64,000 bases of DNA, taken from Marivirga salinae. Lineage in GTDB: Bacteria > Bacteroidota > Bacteroidia > Cytophagales > Cyclobacteriaceae. The stretch is from assembly GCF_030503855.1 (NCBI RefSeq), contig NZ_CP129971.1, forward strand, positions 3,038,001 through 3,102,000. The letters run 5' to 3'. Both the position numbers and the translations under genes were made by a program. Positions 54,091-62,528 of this stretch are shown here, piece after piece; the stretch's first letter is position 1; the number at the start of each line of letters is the position of its first letter. The notes beneath the pieces are model-generated. The model was given only the letters and a program-made list of their open reading frames with translations. It had not been told where the DNA came from and ran no database searches.

Positions 54091-56100
54091 TCAATCAATG
54101 GAACGAACTATACGTAACTGCTTCTTTAACAGAGAGATTTCCTTTTCTGCGTCCTCAATTTTTTCTTCAAATTCTTTTTTCAATTTGTCTGCAGTCTTGG
54201 ATGATGCAAAAAACTCCATGTTGTTTTTCCATGTAACGATGTCATTCTGCAAATCTCCTATCTTCTTTCTTAAAGAATTCTCTTTTTGATTCAATTTGCG
54301 ATCAGAATTCGGTCCAGCCATTATTTTGGTAAGCTGGGCCATCAATTTCACTTTTTCTTTCTGTTCGTCACTTAAAACATCTTCAGATTTATCGATAAAG
54401 TCTTGAATAGCTTTTGAGAAGTCTTCTTTAACCTTCTGAATAGCCTCCTTAGGAACAAATCCTATCTTGCCATAAGCTTGTTCATAAGCCTCTAATTGAT
54501 CTAAATCACCAGGCTCTAGTCCATTAATTTGAGCAATGATATCTTCTTTAGCTTTTAAGTTCTCCTCAAACTCTTTTTGAGCATCTTTAGAGCCAGCTCT
54601 TTTGTTTTCGAAGAACTTATCACATGCAGCTTTGAATTCTTTGTAGATGCTTTCTCTGAATTTCTCCGGGACTGGGCCCACCTCTTTCCATTGTCTTTGC
54701 AGGCCTTTTAATTGATCAGCTGTTTTATTCCATTCCGTGCTGTCACACAATTCCTTTGCTTTCTCAACAAATTCTTGCTTTTTCTTCAAGTTTTCTTCTC
54801 GCATGCTATCCAATCGCTTGAAAAACTCGTGTTTGTTAGCAAAGAACTGCTTGAAATTACCCCAGAAGTTCTTATTGATTTCCTTGGCATCTTCTTTGGG
54901 AACTTGCCCTGTGGCTTCCCATTCTTTTTGAATCGCTAAGATTTCCTTGGTTTTTGTATTCCATTCTTTAATTCTATCTGAATCGAAATCTAAAAATGGT
55001 TTAAGTTTTTCAATGATCTGCTCCTTTTTTTCAAGGTTCTCAGTTTGAATTTCTTTTAAATTCTTAACAAACTCTTTACGCTTTTCATAAATAGCATCAG
55101 AAGCGGCTTTAAACCTCTGCCAAAGTGGCTCTTGTTCTTCCTTAGGAACAGGGCCAATATGTTTATACTCTTCATGTAAATCATTCAAATACTTAATAGC
55201 ATAAGGAACATCCTCAGATTGTGCTAATTCCTCCGCTTTCACACAAAGCTCCTTCTTAGCCTCTAAGTTTTTCTTTCTATCAAGTTCTTTTAATTCAAAA
55301 AGAATGCTTCTCTGATCATAATATCGATCTAAAAGAGCATTATAATTGGCCCATAGTGTTTTGGACTGATTTCCAGGAACAGGACCAACCGATTTCCATT
55401 CTTTTTGTATTTCTTTAATTACGTTTAGGCCAGTGATGGTTTCTTCCCCATCTACCAAATCACGCAATCTGTCTAATATTTCTAATTTCGTTTTAAGGTT
55501 ATCATCCTTTTGATGTTCGAGTTCCTTATAATGTTTTTTTCTTCTATCTCTATATAGCTGATAATTTGCTTCAAAGCGTTCATTCAATTCATCGTGCTTC
55601 ATGGCAAAATCACCCTCTTCTCCCCCATCTGCCAAAAATTTATCTAAAGCTTCTTTCTTTTCTGCTTCATAAATCTCATCAAATACAGGTTTTAGTTCAT
55701 TGATGATACGGTCTGCTTTCTTGAAATTATCACTCTTAGAAATTTCCTTGATAGCTTCCACTAACTGCTCTTTGTTAAATTCAGAATAATCAGGTAATTC
55801 TTCATTATCATCATTATCATCCTGTTCTTCCTCAGTAGTATCGTCAGAATTCTTTGTTTCATTATCTTCAGAAGGAGCTTCATCCTTAGCCTCTTCTTGC
55901 TTAGGTTCTGAAGTAGTAGCTTCAAGCTGTTCTGAAGCAGAAGATTCAGCTTGTTCTTGCGCTACTTCTGGTTCTACTTTTTGCTCTGAAGCTGAATCTT
56001 GAACTTGATTTTCTGATGTGGATTCCACATTCTCCTTCTCATTATCCAATTCAGAATTATTTTCCTGTGGATTTTCAGAAGTACCTTTTTCGTCTATCAT
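54091..56100 (-). CDS. DUF349 repeat protein
   Basis: 669 residues, soluble. The first about 110 residues are very acidic and of low complexity (E, D, S, Q). The remainder consists of about five to six DUF349 helical repeats, each containing a variant of QKEWKSVGPVP...LWxxF (here KEWKSVGPVPGNQ, EEYKHIGPVPKEE, KEWEATGQVPKED, RQWKEVGPVPEKF). DUF349 proteins are long coiled helical rods of unknown function, common in Bacteroidota. It sits downstream of yqgE-miaE on the same strand with a 61-bp gap. Confidence 0.9.
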   Translation of the reverse strand: MIDEKGTSENPQENNSELDNEKENVESTSENQVQDSASEQKVEPEVAQEQAESSASEQLEATTSEPKQEEAKDEAPSEDNETKNSDDTTEEEQDDNDDNEELPDYSEFNKEQLVEAIKEISKSDNFKKADRIINELKPVFDEIYEAEKKEALDKFLADGGEEGDFAMKHDELNERFEANYQLYRDRRKKHYKELEHQKDDNLKTKLEILDRLRDLVDGEETITGLNVIKEIQKEWKSVGPVPGNQSKTLWANYNALLDRYYDQRSILFELKELDRKKNLEAKKELCVKAEELAQSEDVPYAIKYLNDLHEEYKHIGPVPKEEQEPLWQRFKAASDAIYEKRKEFVKNLKEIQTENLEKKEQIIEKLKPFLDFDSDRIKEWNTKTKEILAIQKEWEATGQVPKEDAKEINKNFWGNFKQFFANKHEFFKRLDSMREENLKKKQEFVEKAKELCDSTEWNKTADQLKGLQRQWKEVGPVPEKFRESIYKEFKAACDKFFENKRAGSKDAQKEFEENLKAKEDIIAQINGLEPGDLDQLEAYEQAYGKIGFVPKEAIQKVKEDFSKAIQDFIDKSEDVLSDEQKEKVKLMAQLTKIMAGPNSDRKLNQKENSLRKKIGDLQNDIVTWKNNMEFFASSKTADKLKKEFEEKIEDAEKEISLLKKQLRIVRSID

Positions 56101-56161
56101 AATAATTTTGCTTTCTCTGTAATAAGGTACAATATTAATTAAAAAATGTTAAAAGTTTCAA

Positions 56162-56740
56162 TCAATTTAGGTTGGGATCCGATGGATAGTTGGCATATAT
56201 CTTAAATCTGCCTCCCATTTTCTCCAATATACTTTTCCAAAGTGTTTCTGGAGGACTCTTAAATATATTGGAAGGATGGACGCCACGTGCTATAATCCAA
56301 CTATTATTATCAATTTCTTCTTGTAATTGATTTTCGGACCATCCACTATAACCTACAAAAAAACGTGCTTTTTCTTTATTGAGCGCCCCTTTTTGCATCA
56401 ATCCTTGTAATGTCTCGAAATTACCGCCCCAAAAAAGTCCATCGGTAATTTTTTGACCTCCTTCTTTTAATTCTTCTATATCGTGAATAAAATGTAAAGT
56501 ATTTTGCTGAACTGGACCGCCAACATATAAATCTGCTTCGAAGGTACCAATATCTTGTAATACTTCATCTACTTTTAAAATGGATGATTTATTTAATACA
56601 AATCCAAAAGAACCTTCTTCATTATGCTCACATAATAAGATAACAGTCCTGTCAAAATTATGATCCGGCAAAAAAGGTTCAGAGAGCAACAAATCCCCTT
56701 TTTGTGGTTGTTCGATATTTTTAAATTCAAAAAATTCCAT
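56162..56740 (-). CDS. YqgE/AlgH family protein
   Basis: 192 residues. Conserved start KGDLLLSEPFL, then NFDRTVILLCEHNEEGSFGF and GGPVQQNTLHFIH, and ARFFVGYSGWSENQL with the C-terminal ENSWI-like NNSWIIA. DUF179 (YqgE/AlgH) is widely conserved; its role is unknown although AlgH was first linked to alginate regulation. Its start codon abuts the stop of miaE (no gap), so they are translationally linked. Confidence 0.94.
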   Translation of the reverse strand: MEFFEFKNIEQPQKGDLLLSEPFLPDHNFDRTVILLCEHNEEGSFGFVLNKSSILKVDEVLQDIGTFEADLYVGGPVQQNTLHFIHDIEELKEGGQKITDGLFWGGNFETLQGLMQKGALNKEKARFFVGYSGWSENQLQEEIDNNSWIIARGVHPSNIFKSPPETLWKSILEKMGGRFKIYANYPSDPNLN

Positions 56741-57325
56741 CTAATGAAGAGCTGGTTTTAGGGGTAAGGCCCTGAGGATTTCAGCTTCTGCCTCATTCAT
56801 TTCATCTAATCTATTGTATACTTCTTCCTTATCAAAATAATGGAGCGCCATATCCACAAATATTTCTCCGTGTTTGGCCTCTGAAGCCCACAATCTATGG
56901 TAAAATTTTTTTAAATCACCTTCAGGTAACGCTTCATATACCATTTTAAATCGTTCTGCACCTCTTGTTTCCACCAAAGAAGCCAATAATAAACGATCCA
57001 TAAATCTTTCTTCCCTGCCCGACCTACAAACTTTGATTAAATCTTCCATATAAAAATCTTTCTCTATTTTATGTGGAAGCTGTATTCCTTTTGATTGCAT
57101 AATAGCATAAACATCCCGAAAATGTTCCAATTCTTCAACTGCTGTGTCAATCAATTCAGGTATAATTTCTAATCTGTCAGGAAATTTAGCTACAAAACTC
57201 ATCGCCATTCCGGATGCTTTACGCTCACAATTGGCATGATCTTGTAAAAAACTATCAAAATCAGCCATCACAGTATCAATCCACTCCTGACTGCTTTTGG
57301 CTTTTAAATCAATCCTTAACTTCAT
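56741..57325 (-). CDS. miaE: tRNA-(ms2io6A37)-hydroxylase MiaE
   Basis: 194 residues. Nonheme diiron helical-bundle enzyme that hydroxylates the prenyl group on A37 of tRNAs reading UNN codons. Diiron ligands are visible in order: ANCERKASGMAM, ELEHFRDVYAIM, RGAERFKMVYEAL and SEAKHGEIFVDMAL (ExxH pairs). Its length is typical. It is divergent from pdxH (112-bp gap) and followed immediately by yqgE. Confidence 0.93.
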   Translation of the reverse strand: MKLRIDLKAKSSQEWIDTVMADFDSFLQDHANCERKASGMAMSFVAKFPDRLEIIPELIDTAVEELEHFRDVYAIMQSKGIQLPHKIEKDFYMEDLIKVCRSGREERFMDRLLLASLVETRGAERFKMVYEALPEGDLKKFYHRLWASEAKHGEIFVDMALHYFDKEEVYNRLDEMNEAEAEILRALPLKPALH

Positions 57326-57437
57326 TTAGAAAATATTTTCACTATTTATTAATCAATAATTGGAAACAATTCGAAACAATAATAATTTTAAAATTATTAA
57401 GCCGCTAATAATTTAAAGAGAAATCTCAAAAAAATAT

Positions 57438-58079
57438 ATGAAGAAATCCATAGCAGACATCCGAAAAGAATACACAGCCCTTAGTTTAAAGGCCTCAGAA
57501 GTAGATGCAAACCCTGTAGATCAATTTTTAAGCTGGTTTGACATGGCGCTAAATGCTGAAATTATGGAGCCCAATGCCATGACCCTATCCACTATTGAAG
57601 GAAATAAGCCAACTTCAAGAATTGTTCTATTAAAAGGAGTTGAAAATGAAGAATTTGTTTTCTATACCAATTATAATAGCTCAAAAGGTCAGCAAATGGA
57701 AAAATCACCTTTTGTATCTTTGAATTTCTTTTGGCCTGAACTCGAAAGACAAGTAAGAATTGACGGAGAAGTTATGAAAGTGGATGAAGCCAAAAGTGAT
57801 GCTTATTTTAAAAGTAGACCAAGAGGAAGCCAAATTGGGGCCTGGGTATCTCCTCAAAGCGAAACCATTGAAAGCAGAGATGTTTTGAATAAGCGACTTG
57901 AAGAAATCGAGTTAAAGTTTAAAGATAAAGATGTAGAAAGACCACCACATTGGGGCGGTTATACTATAAAACCAAAAATGATAGAATTTTGGCAAGGCAG
58001 ACCAAGTAGATTGCATGATAGAATTCGATATACTTTTTCAGAATCAAAGAATTGGCAAATTGAAAGATTAGCTCCTTGA
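57438..58079 (+). CDS. pdxH: Pyridoxamine 5'-phosphate oxidase PdxH
   Basis: 213 residues. FMN enzyme making pyridoxal 5'-phosphate. Family motifs: NAMTLSTIEGNKPTSRIVLLKG, quoted by its core PTSRIVLLKG; FYTNYNSSKGQQM; FFWPELERQVRI (the FMN/PLP contact RQVR); RPRGSQIGAWVS; and the C-terminal PPHWGGYTIKP ... EFWQGRPSRLHDRI. Length is normal. The stop codon overlaps the ATG of the next gene (TGATG). Confidence 0.97.
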   Translation: MKKSIADIRKEYTALSLKASEVDANPVDQFLSWFDMALNAEIMEPNAMTLSTIEGNKPTSRIVLLKGVENEEFVFYTNYNSSKGQQMEKSPFVSLNFFWPELERQVRIDGEVMKVDEAKSDAYFKSRPRGSQIGAWVSPQSETIESRDVLNKRLEEIELKFKDKDVERPPHWGGYTIKPKMIEFWQGRPSRLHDRIRYTFSESKNWQIERLAP

Positions 58080-59299
58080 TGTCAAACTTATATTTTGAGC
58101 GATATGCGTACCCTGACCGATTTATTGATGAGCCTATAAAAAGAGGGACTTTTGTTAATGTAGTCATACCTGTTTATAAAGAAGAGAATTTAATTCCTAC
58201 TTTAACATCATTAGTTGCATGTAAAGAAACCAACTATCCTGTGGAGATCATATTGGTAGTTAATCACCCTGAAAATGTTGAACAGGAAGTAAAAAACCAA
58301 AGCCAAAAAACAGTAGAAGAAATTGAAGGCTTCGTAAATCAAAATCCTTCGGAATTGACTTTCCATATCATAAAAGCTTTTGATTTACCTGCTAAAAAGG
58401 CTGGGGTCGGATTGGCCAGAAAAATTGGAATGGATGAAGCTGCTTATAGGTTTAATTCAATCAATCAAAATGGAGTCATTCTTTGTTTTGATGCTGATAG
58501 CCAATGTCTTCCCAATTATTTACAAGAAATAGAAAAGCATTTTTTAAATAACATTAATTGCACAGGTGTCTCCGTTCACTACGAACACCCCTTATATTTA
58601 GATAATGGAGAAATCAATGAAGCTATTATTTTATACGAATTGCATTTGCGCTATTATATCCAAGCATTGAAATATACTGGATATCCTTTTGCATTTCATA
58701 CGATTGGTTCCAGTATGGCAGTTCGTTCTTCAGTTTATCAAAAGCAAGGCGGAATGAATCAAAGAAAGGCCGGAGAGGACTTTTATTTTCTACATAAGAT
58801 CATTCCGCTGGGTAATTTTCATACTATTTCTACCACCAAAGTAATCCCATCTTCCAGATTATCAGACAGAGTACCTTTTGGAACTGGTAGAGCCATGCAA
58901 GAGCATCAAAGCCAATCGAAAGACTTGAATTTAAGCTATGACTTTGAAAGCTTCAGATTAATAAAGGAGCTTTTAAAGGAAATAGATAACGAAAGCTTTA
59001 TTGACAATATCCCAAAAGTGATATTGGAGTTTTTAAAGGATTCTGGCTTGCAAATCGAATTGGAAAAGATAAAATCCCAATCAAAAAATAAAGAGCACTT
59101 TCGAGATAGGTTTTTCGAATGGTTTAATGGCTTTAAAATGCTGAAATTGGTTCATTATCTGAGAGATAACTATTGCTCTGAAAAGGGATTAGTCGTTCAT
59201 TCACGTAAATTATTGAAGGAAATTGGCTTCCAACAAAATGGTGATTTAGAGGCTTTAGAATTGTTGGAGATTTATAGGAAATTGGATACTGAGGTCTGA
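58079..59299 (+). CDS. Family 2 glycosyltransferase
   Basis: 406 residues from ATG 58079, overlapping the pdxH stop by one base (a TTG just before is in frame but needless). N-terminal GT-A fold: NVVIPVYKEENLIPTL (nucleotide-binding start) and VILCFDADSQCLPNYL with the DxD-like metal motif (DADS, about 140). No membrane segment clearly follows. The protein's later part has DRVPFGTGRAMQEH, seen in other Bacteroidota GT2 proteins of unknown function. The donor and acceptor sugars are unknown. Confidence 0.85.
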   Translation: MSNLYFERYAYPDRFIDEPIKRGTFVNVVIPVYKEENLIPTLTSLVACKETNYPVEIILVVNHPENVEQEVKNQSQKTVEEIEGFVNQNPSELTFHIIKAFDLPAKKAGVGLARKIGMDEAAYRFNSINQNGVILCFDADSQCLPNYLQEIEKHFLNNINCTGVSVHYEHPLYLDNGEINEAIILYELHLRYYIQALKYTGYPFAFHTIGSSMAVRSSVYQKQGGMNQRKAGEDFYFLHKIIPLGNFHTISTTKVIPSSRLSDRVPFGTGRAMQEHQSQSKDLNLSYDFESFRLIKELLKEIDNESFIDNIPKVILEFLKDSGLQIELEKIKSQSKNKEHFRDRFFEWFNGFKMLKLVHYLRDNYCSEKGLVVHSRKLLKEIGFQQNGDLEALELLEIYRKLDTEV

Positions 59300-59646
59300 T
59301 AGATAATTGAAACAAGATCTTTGTAAGGGTTAATCCGTGCGTCATCCCTGCGCAGACAGGGATCTTTTGATTTTAATCAAAGATTAAAATATAAAAAACA
59401 TCTATAGTGTCTAAAAATAGTAGGTGTTTATCAGGCTTTTAATGGATATTGCTATTTAGATAATTGAAACAAAGTTTCAATTTGGATAGATCCCTTTATT
59501 CAAAGGGATGACGATTTTTTCTAACTTGGAAGTCATACAATAAAATTCACCATTGATAGGCCCTTAAGAAAGACTATATGATTAGATGCTGAAAAACAGT
59601 AAACTGCAGCCCATAAATTCGTAATTCAAAAATTAGTAATTCGTAA
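59300..59646. repeat. 347-bp gap holding a 174-bp palindromic (MITE-like) element at 59340-59513
   Basis: The element starts CGTCATCCCT-gcgcagac-AGGGATCT (59340-59365) and ends with a relative in reverse, GATCCCTTT-attc-AAAGGGATGACG (59489-59513). So each end is itself a hairpin and the two ends form an inverted repeat with ten perfect outer bases. A 15-base direct repeat AGATAATTGAAACAA occurs at 59301-59315 and 59458-59472. Ends of this kind resemble intergenic CGTCATTCCCGCG-type repeats found in many bacteria. No gene is present. Confidence 0.6.
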
Positions 59647-60366
59647 TTAGATAAGCCCATTCAAATCCTTAACGCCTAAATATCTTTCTACCGTGAAGCC
59701 TTCAGCATAGTCAACGCCTATAATTTGACCAAATTCCATTGCTCTGGCTTCAATCATTTTCATAAATCTTGGACTTGAAATATAAGTCTCTGGCTCCTCT
59801 GAACCAGGCTTATGAAATTGAGAATCATAAGCTTTTACTGATTTCATTTTTTTCTCCCATTGATCACTAACATCCACTACAAAGTCTGGTGTGATAGGCA
59901 AGCTTTGAATGTAATGATAAACTTTATTGGGTCGGTATGCTTCCTGAATATTCCCATTGTCATCTGTAGTTTCAAATTTCTTTAAGCCCGCTAAAAATAC
60001 AGATTCGGTTAACAGATCAGCAGCCCTACCATGATCTGGATGTCGATCAGAAATTGCATTTGCTAGGATAATATCGGGCTGATATTGTCTAATTTTTTTA
60101 ACTATTTCAGTCTGATGTGCAAGGTCATTTTTAAAAAAAACATCATCAAAGCCTAAATTTTCACGAACTTTTAAACCCAAAATATCTGCACTTGCTGCAG
60201 CTTCTTCTAATCTTAACTTAGGAGTTCCACGAGTACCCATTTCTCCTTCCGTTAAATCAATAATCCCAACGTCCTCTCCCATTTCCGCATGCTTGGCTAA
60301 AGTACCCGCACATGAAAGTTCTATATCATCTGGATGTGCAGCAAATGCTAAAATACTTAATTTCAT
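59647..60366 (-). CDS. bshB1: Bacillithiol biosynthesis deacetylase BshB1
   Basis: 239 residues. Zinc-dependent LmbE/PIG-L hydrolase that removes acetyl from GlcNAc-malate in bacillithiol synthesis. Metal motif AAHPDDIELSCAGT (about 9-22), catalytic surroundings LTEGEMGTRGTP, and the second zinc contact in SDRHPDHGRA (about 108-117). The pattern RHPDHGRAADL is diagnostic for BshB1. It implies that the organism uses bacillithiol rather than glutathione. No other bsh gene is near. Confidence 0.94.
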   Translation of the reverse strand: MKLSILAFAAHPDDIELSCAGTLAKHAEMGEDVGIIDLTEGEMGTRGTPKLRLEEAAASADILGLKVRENLGFDDVFFKNDLAHQTEIVKKIRQYQPDIILANAISDRHPDHGRAADLLTESVFLAGLKKFETTDDNGNIQEAYRPNKVYHYIQSLPITPDFVVDVSDQWEKKMKSVKAYDSQFHKPGSEEPETYISSPRFMKMIEARAMEFGQIIGVDYAEGFTVERYLGVKDLNGLI

Positions 60367-60445
60367 AGATTTTTTTTAATAATACTTAACACTAACAAGG
60401 TTACACCTACAATTAGTGTTCCAACATTAATAAGTTCAATAAAAA

Positions 60446-60464
60446 AGGAGAGTGAAACTCTCCT
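60446..60464 (-). terminator. Terminator of trxB
   Basis: Arms AGGAGAG (60446-60452) and CTCTCCT (60458-60464) with a five-base loop; an A-run at 60440-60446 becomes a T-run on the minus strand. It lies just past the trxB stop. Confidence 0.8.
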
Positions 60465-60472
60465 CATGATAT

Positions 60473-61450
60473 TTACGCTTTTTCAGCTACTTCTTGTTCT
60501 TCTAATTCATCTTCTTTTTCAGCCAAAAATCGCTCGGCATCCAATGCAGCCATACAGCCAGTTCCTGCCGCTGTTACAGCCTGACGATAAATAAAGTCTT
60601 GTGCATCACCTGAAGCAAAAACACCTTCTACTTTGGTTTTTGTACTACCAGATTTAGTGATAATGTAACCGGCTTCATTTAAATCTAAGAAATCTTTAAA
60701 AATCTCGGTATTTGGCTTGTGTCCAATTGCAACAAAGAATCCAGTTGCTTTAATTTCTGTTTTCTCTCCTGTTAAATTATTTACCACTCTAACGCCTTCA
60801 ACTTCATCTTTACCTAAAACTTCTTCCGTTTCAGTATTCCATAGAACTTCAATGTTTTTAGCCTTCTCTACTCTTCTTTGCATGATTTTAGAAGCTCTCA
60901 TTTCATCTCTTCTAACAATCATGGTCACTTTATTACAAATATTAGAAAGGTAAGTAGTTTCCTCGGCAGCAGTATCTCCAGCACCTACTACCACTACATC
61001 CTGTCCTTTGTAAAAGAAACCATCACAAACAGCACAGGCAGAAACTCCCAATCCGTTTAATCTTTGTTCAGATTCTAATCCTAACCACTTGGCCGAAGCA
61101 CCTGTAGAAATGATTACAGCATTAGCCGTGATTTCGTGTTTATCGTCAATAATAACTTTATGAGGGTATCCACTAAAATCGACCTTAGTAGCTAATCCGA
61201 ACCTAACATCAGTACCGAATCTTTCTGCTTGCTTTTGAAAGTCCACCATCATTTGTGGACCATTAATACCATCTGGATATCCAGGGTAATTTTCAACATC
61301 ATTCGTAATGGTCAATTGACCACCTGGTTGTCCACCTTGATATAATACTGGTTTCAAACCAGCTCTTGCTGCATAAATAGCGGCTGTATATCCTGCTGGT
61401 CCTGAACCTACAATAAGTACATTTACTTTTTCTTCTGTCATAACGCTCAA
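60473..61450 (-). CDS. trxB: Thioredoxin-disulfide reductase
   Basis: 325 residues. FAD/NADPH flavoprotein that reduces thioredoxin. FAD motif VGSGPAGYTAAIYAARAG (about 14-31), redox-active pair CAVC in SACAVCDGFF (about 144-147), NADP motif VVGAGDTAAEE, and the C-terminal FASGDAQDFIYRQAVTAAGTG, quoted by its core SGDAQDFIYRQ. The acidic C-terminal tail (EDELEEQEVAEKA) is slightly longer than in E. coli. Separately transcribed from rpoD (111-bp gap with a terminator). Confidence 0.97.
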   Translation of the reverse strand: MSVMTEEKVNVLIVGSGPAGYTAAIYAARAGLKPVLYQGGQPGGQLTITNDVENYPGYPDGINGPQMMVDFQKQAERFGTDVRFGLATKVDFSGYPHKVIIDDKHEITANAVIISTGASAKWLGLESEQRLNGLGVSACAVCDGFFYKGQDVVVVGAGDTAAEETTYLSNICNKVTMIVRRDEMRASKIMQRRVEKAKNIEVLWNTETEEVLGKDEVEGVRVVNNLTGEKTEIKATGFFVAIGHKPNTEIFKDFLDLNEAGYIITKSGSTKTKVEGVFASGDAQDFIYRQAVTAAGTGCMAALDAERFLAEKEDELEEQEVAEKA

Positions 61451-61514
61451 TAATTTCTTGAATAATGTTACGGTCTTCTGCTAAAACAGATGTGAATTTA
61501 ATTAATTAAATAAA

Positions 61515-61538
61515 AAAAGGTCTTAAAAAAGACCTTTT
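61515..61538 (-). terminator. Terminator of rpoD
   Basis: Arms AAAAGGTCTT (61515-61524) and AAGACCTTTT (61529-61538) are perfect complements; an A-run before them is a T-run on the minus strand. It lies 24 bp past the rpoD stop. Confidence 0.85.
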
Positions 61539-61561
61539 ATGTATCATTTGTTACGAAAATC

Positions 61562-62425
61562 TTATCCTAAGTAAGGCTTTAAGGCTTTACTTCTGGAAGT
61601 ATGTCTAAGCCTTCTAATAGCTTTTTCTTTGATTTGTCGTACTCTTTCTCTTGTTAAATTGAATTTCTCTCCTATTTCTTCAAGTGTCATTGAGTGCTCA
61701 CCATTCAATCCAAAGTAAAGCGTGATTACATCTGCTTCTCTTTGAGTTAAAGTAGATAAGGCTCTTTGTACTTCTCTTCTCAATGAATCATTCATTAATT
61801 CATCATCAGGAGATTCTTCACCGTCATTTTCCAATACGTCCAACAAGCTATTTTCTTCACCTTGAACGAAAGGTGCATCCATGGATACGTGACGACCAGA
61901 GATTTTCATGGTATCAACCACTTCATTAGAAGTAACCTCTAAAACTTCAGCTAACTCATCCGGAGATGGTTCTCTTTCAAACTTTTGCTCCAAAGTAGAG
62001 AAGGTTTTAGATATCTTATTCAAAGATCCTACTCTGTTCAATGGAAGACGTACAATCCGAGATTGTTCCGCCAATGCTTGCAATATGGATTGTCTGATCC
62101 ACCATACTGCATAAGAAATGAATTTAAAACCCCTTGTTTCGTCAAATCTTTGTGCTGCTTTGATCAAACCTAAGTTTCCTTCATTAATCAAGTCTCCTAA
62201 GGATAAACCTTGATTCTGGTATTGTTTGGCCACAGACACAACGAAACGCAAATTGGCTTTAGTCAATTTTTCAAGTGCAAGTTGGTCACCTTGTTTAATC
62301 CGAACGGCTAAATCTACTTCTTCGTCTGGAGTCAACAAATCTACTTTACCTATCTCTTGTAAGTACTTATCGAGGGATTGACTCTCCCGATTGGTGATTT
62401 GCTTGCTAATCTTGAGCTGTCTCAT
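61562..62425 (-). CDS. rpoD: Primary RNA polymerase sigma factor RpoD/SigA
   Basis: 287 residues, the short Bacteroidota form lacking region 1.1 and the non-conserved insert. Region 1.2 ([15 protein letters not shown]), regions 2.1-2.4 ([17 protein letters not shown] ... [19 protein letters not shown]), region 3 and region 4.2 ([20 protein letters not shown]) are all present. This sigma reads -33 TTTG / -7 TAnnTTTG promoters, the type seen in the triple-box modules. It sits between pnp and trxB. Confidence 0.97.
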   Translation of the reverse strand: MRQLKISKQITNRESQSLDKYLQEIGKVDLLTPDEEVDLAVRIKQGDQLALEKLTKANLRFVVSVAKQYQNQGLSLGDLINEGNLGLIKAAQRFDETRGFKFISYAVWWIRQSILQALAEQSRIVRLPLNRVGSLNKISKTFSTLEQKFEREPSPDELAEVLEVTSNEVVDTMKISGRHVSMDAPFVQGEENSLLDVLENDGEESPDDELMNDSLRREVQRALSTLTQREADVITLYFGLNGEHSMTLEEIGEKFNLTRERVRQIKEKAIRRLRHTSRSKALKPYLG

Positions 62426-62528
62426 TAATTATTATTAAGTTAAAATTTAAACGAACTCTTAACGTAGAGAAGGAACCAAACAGTTCCCACTCTACATCAA
62501 AAATGTAAATATTTCCGTAAAAATGAAA

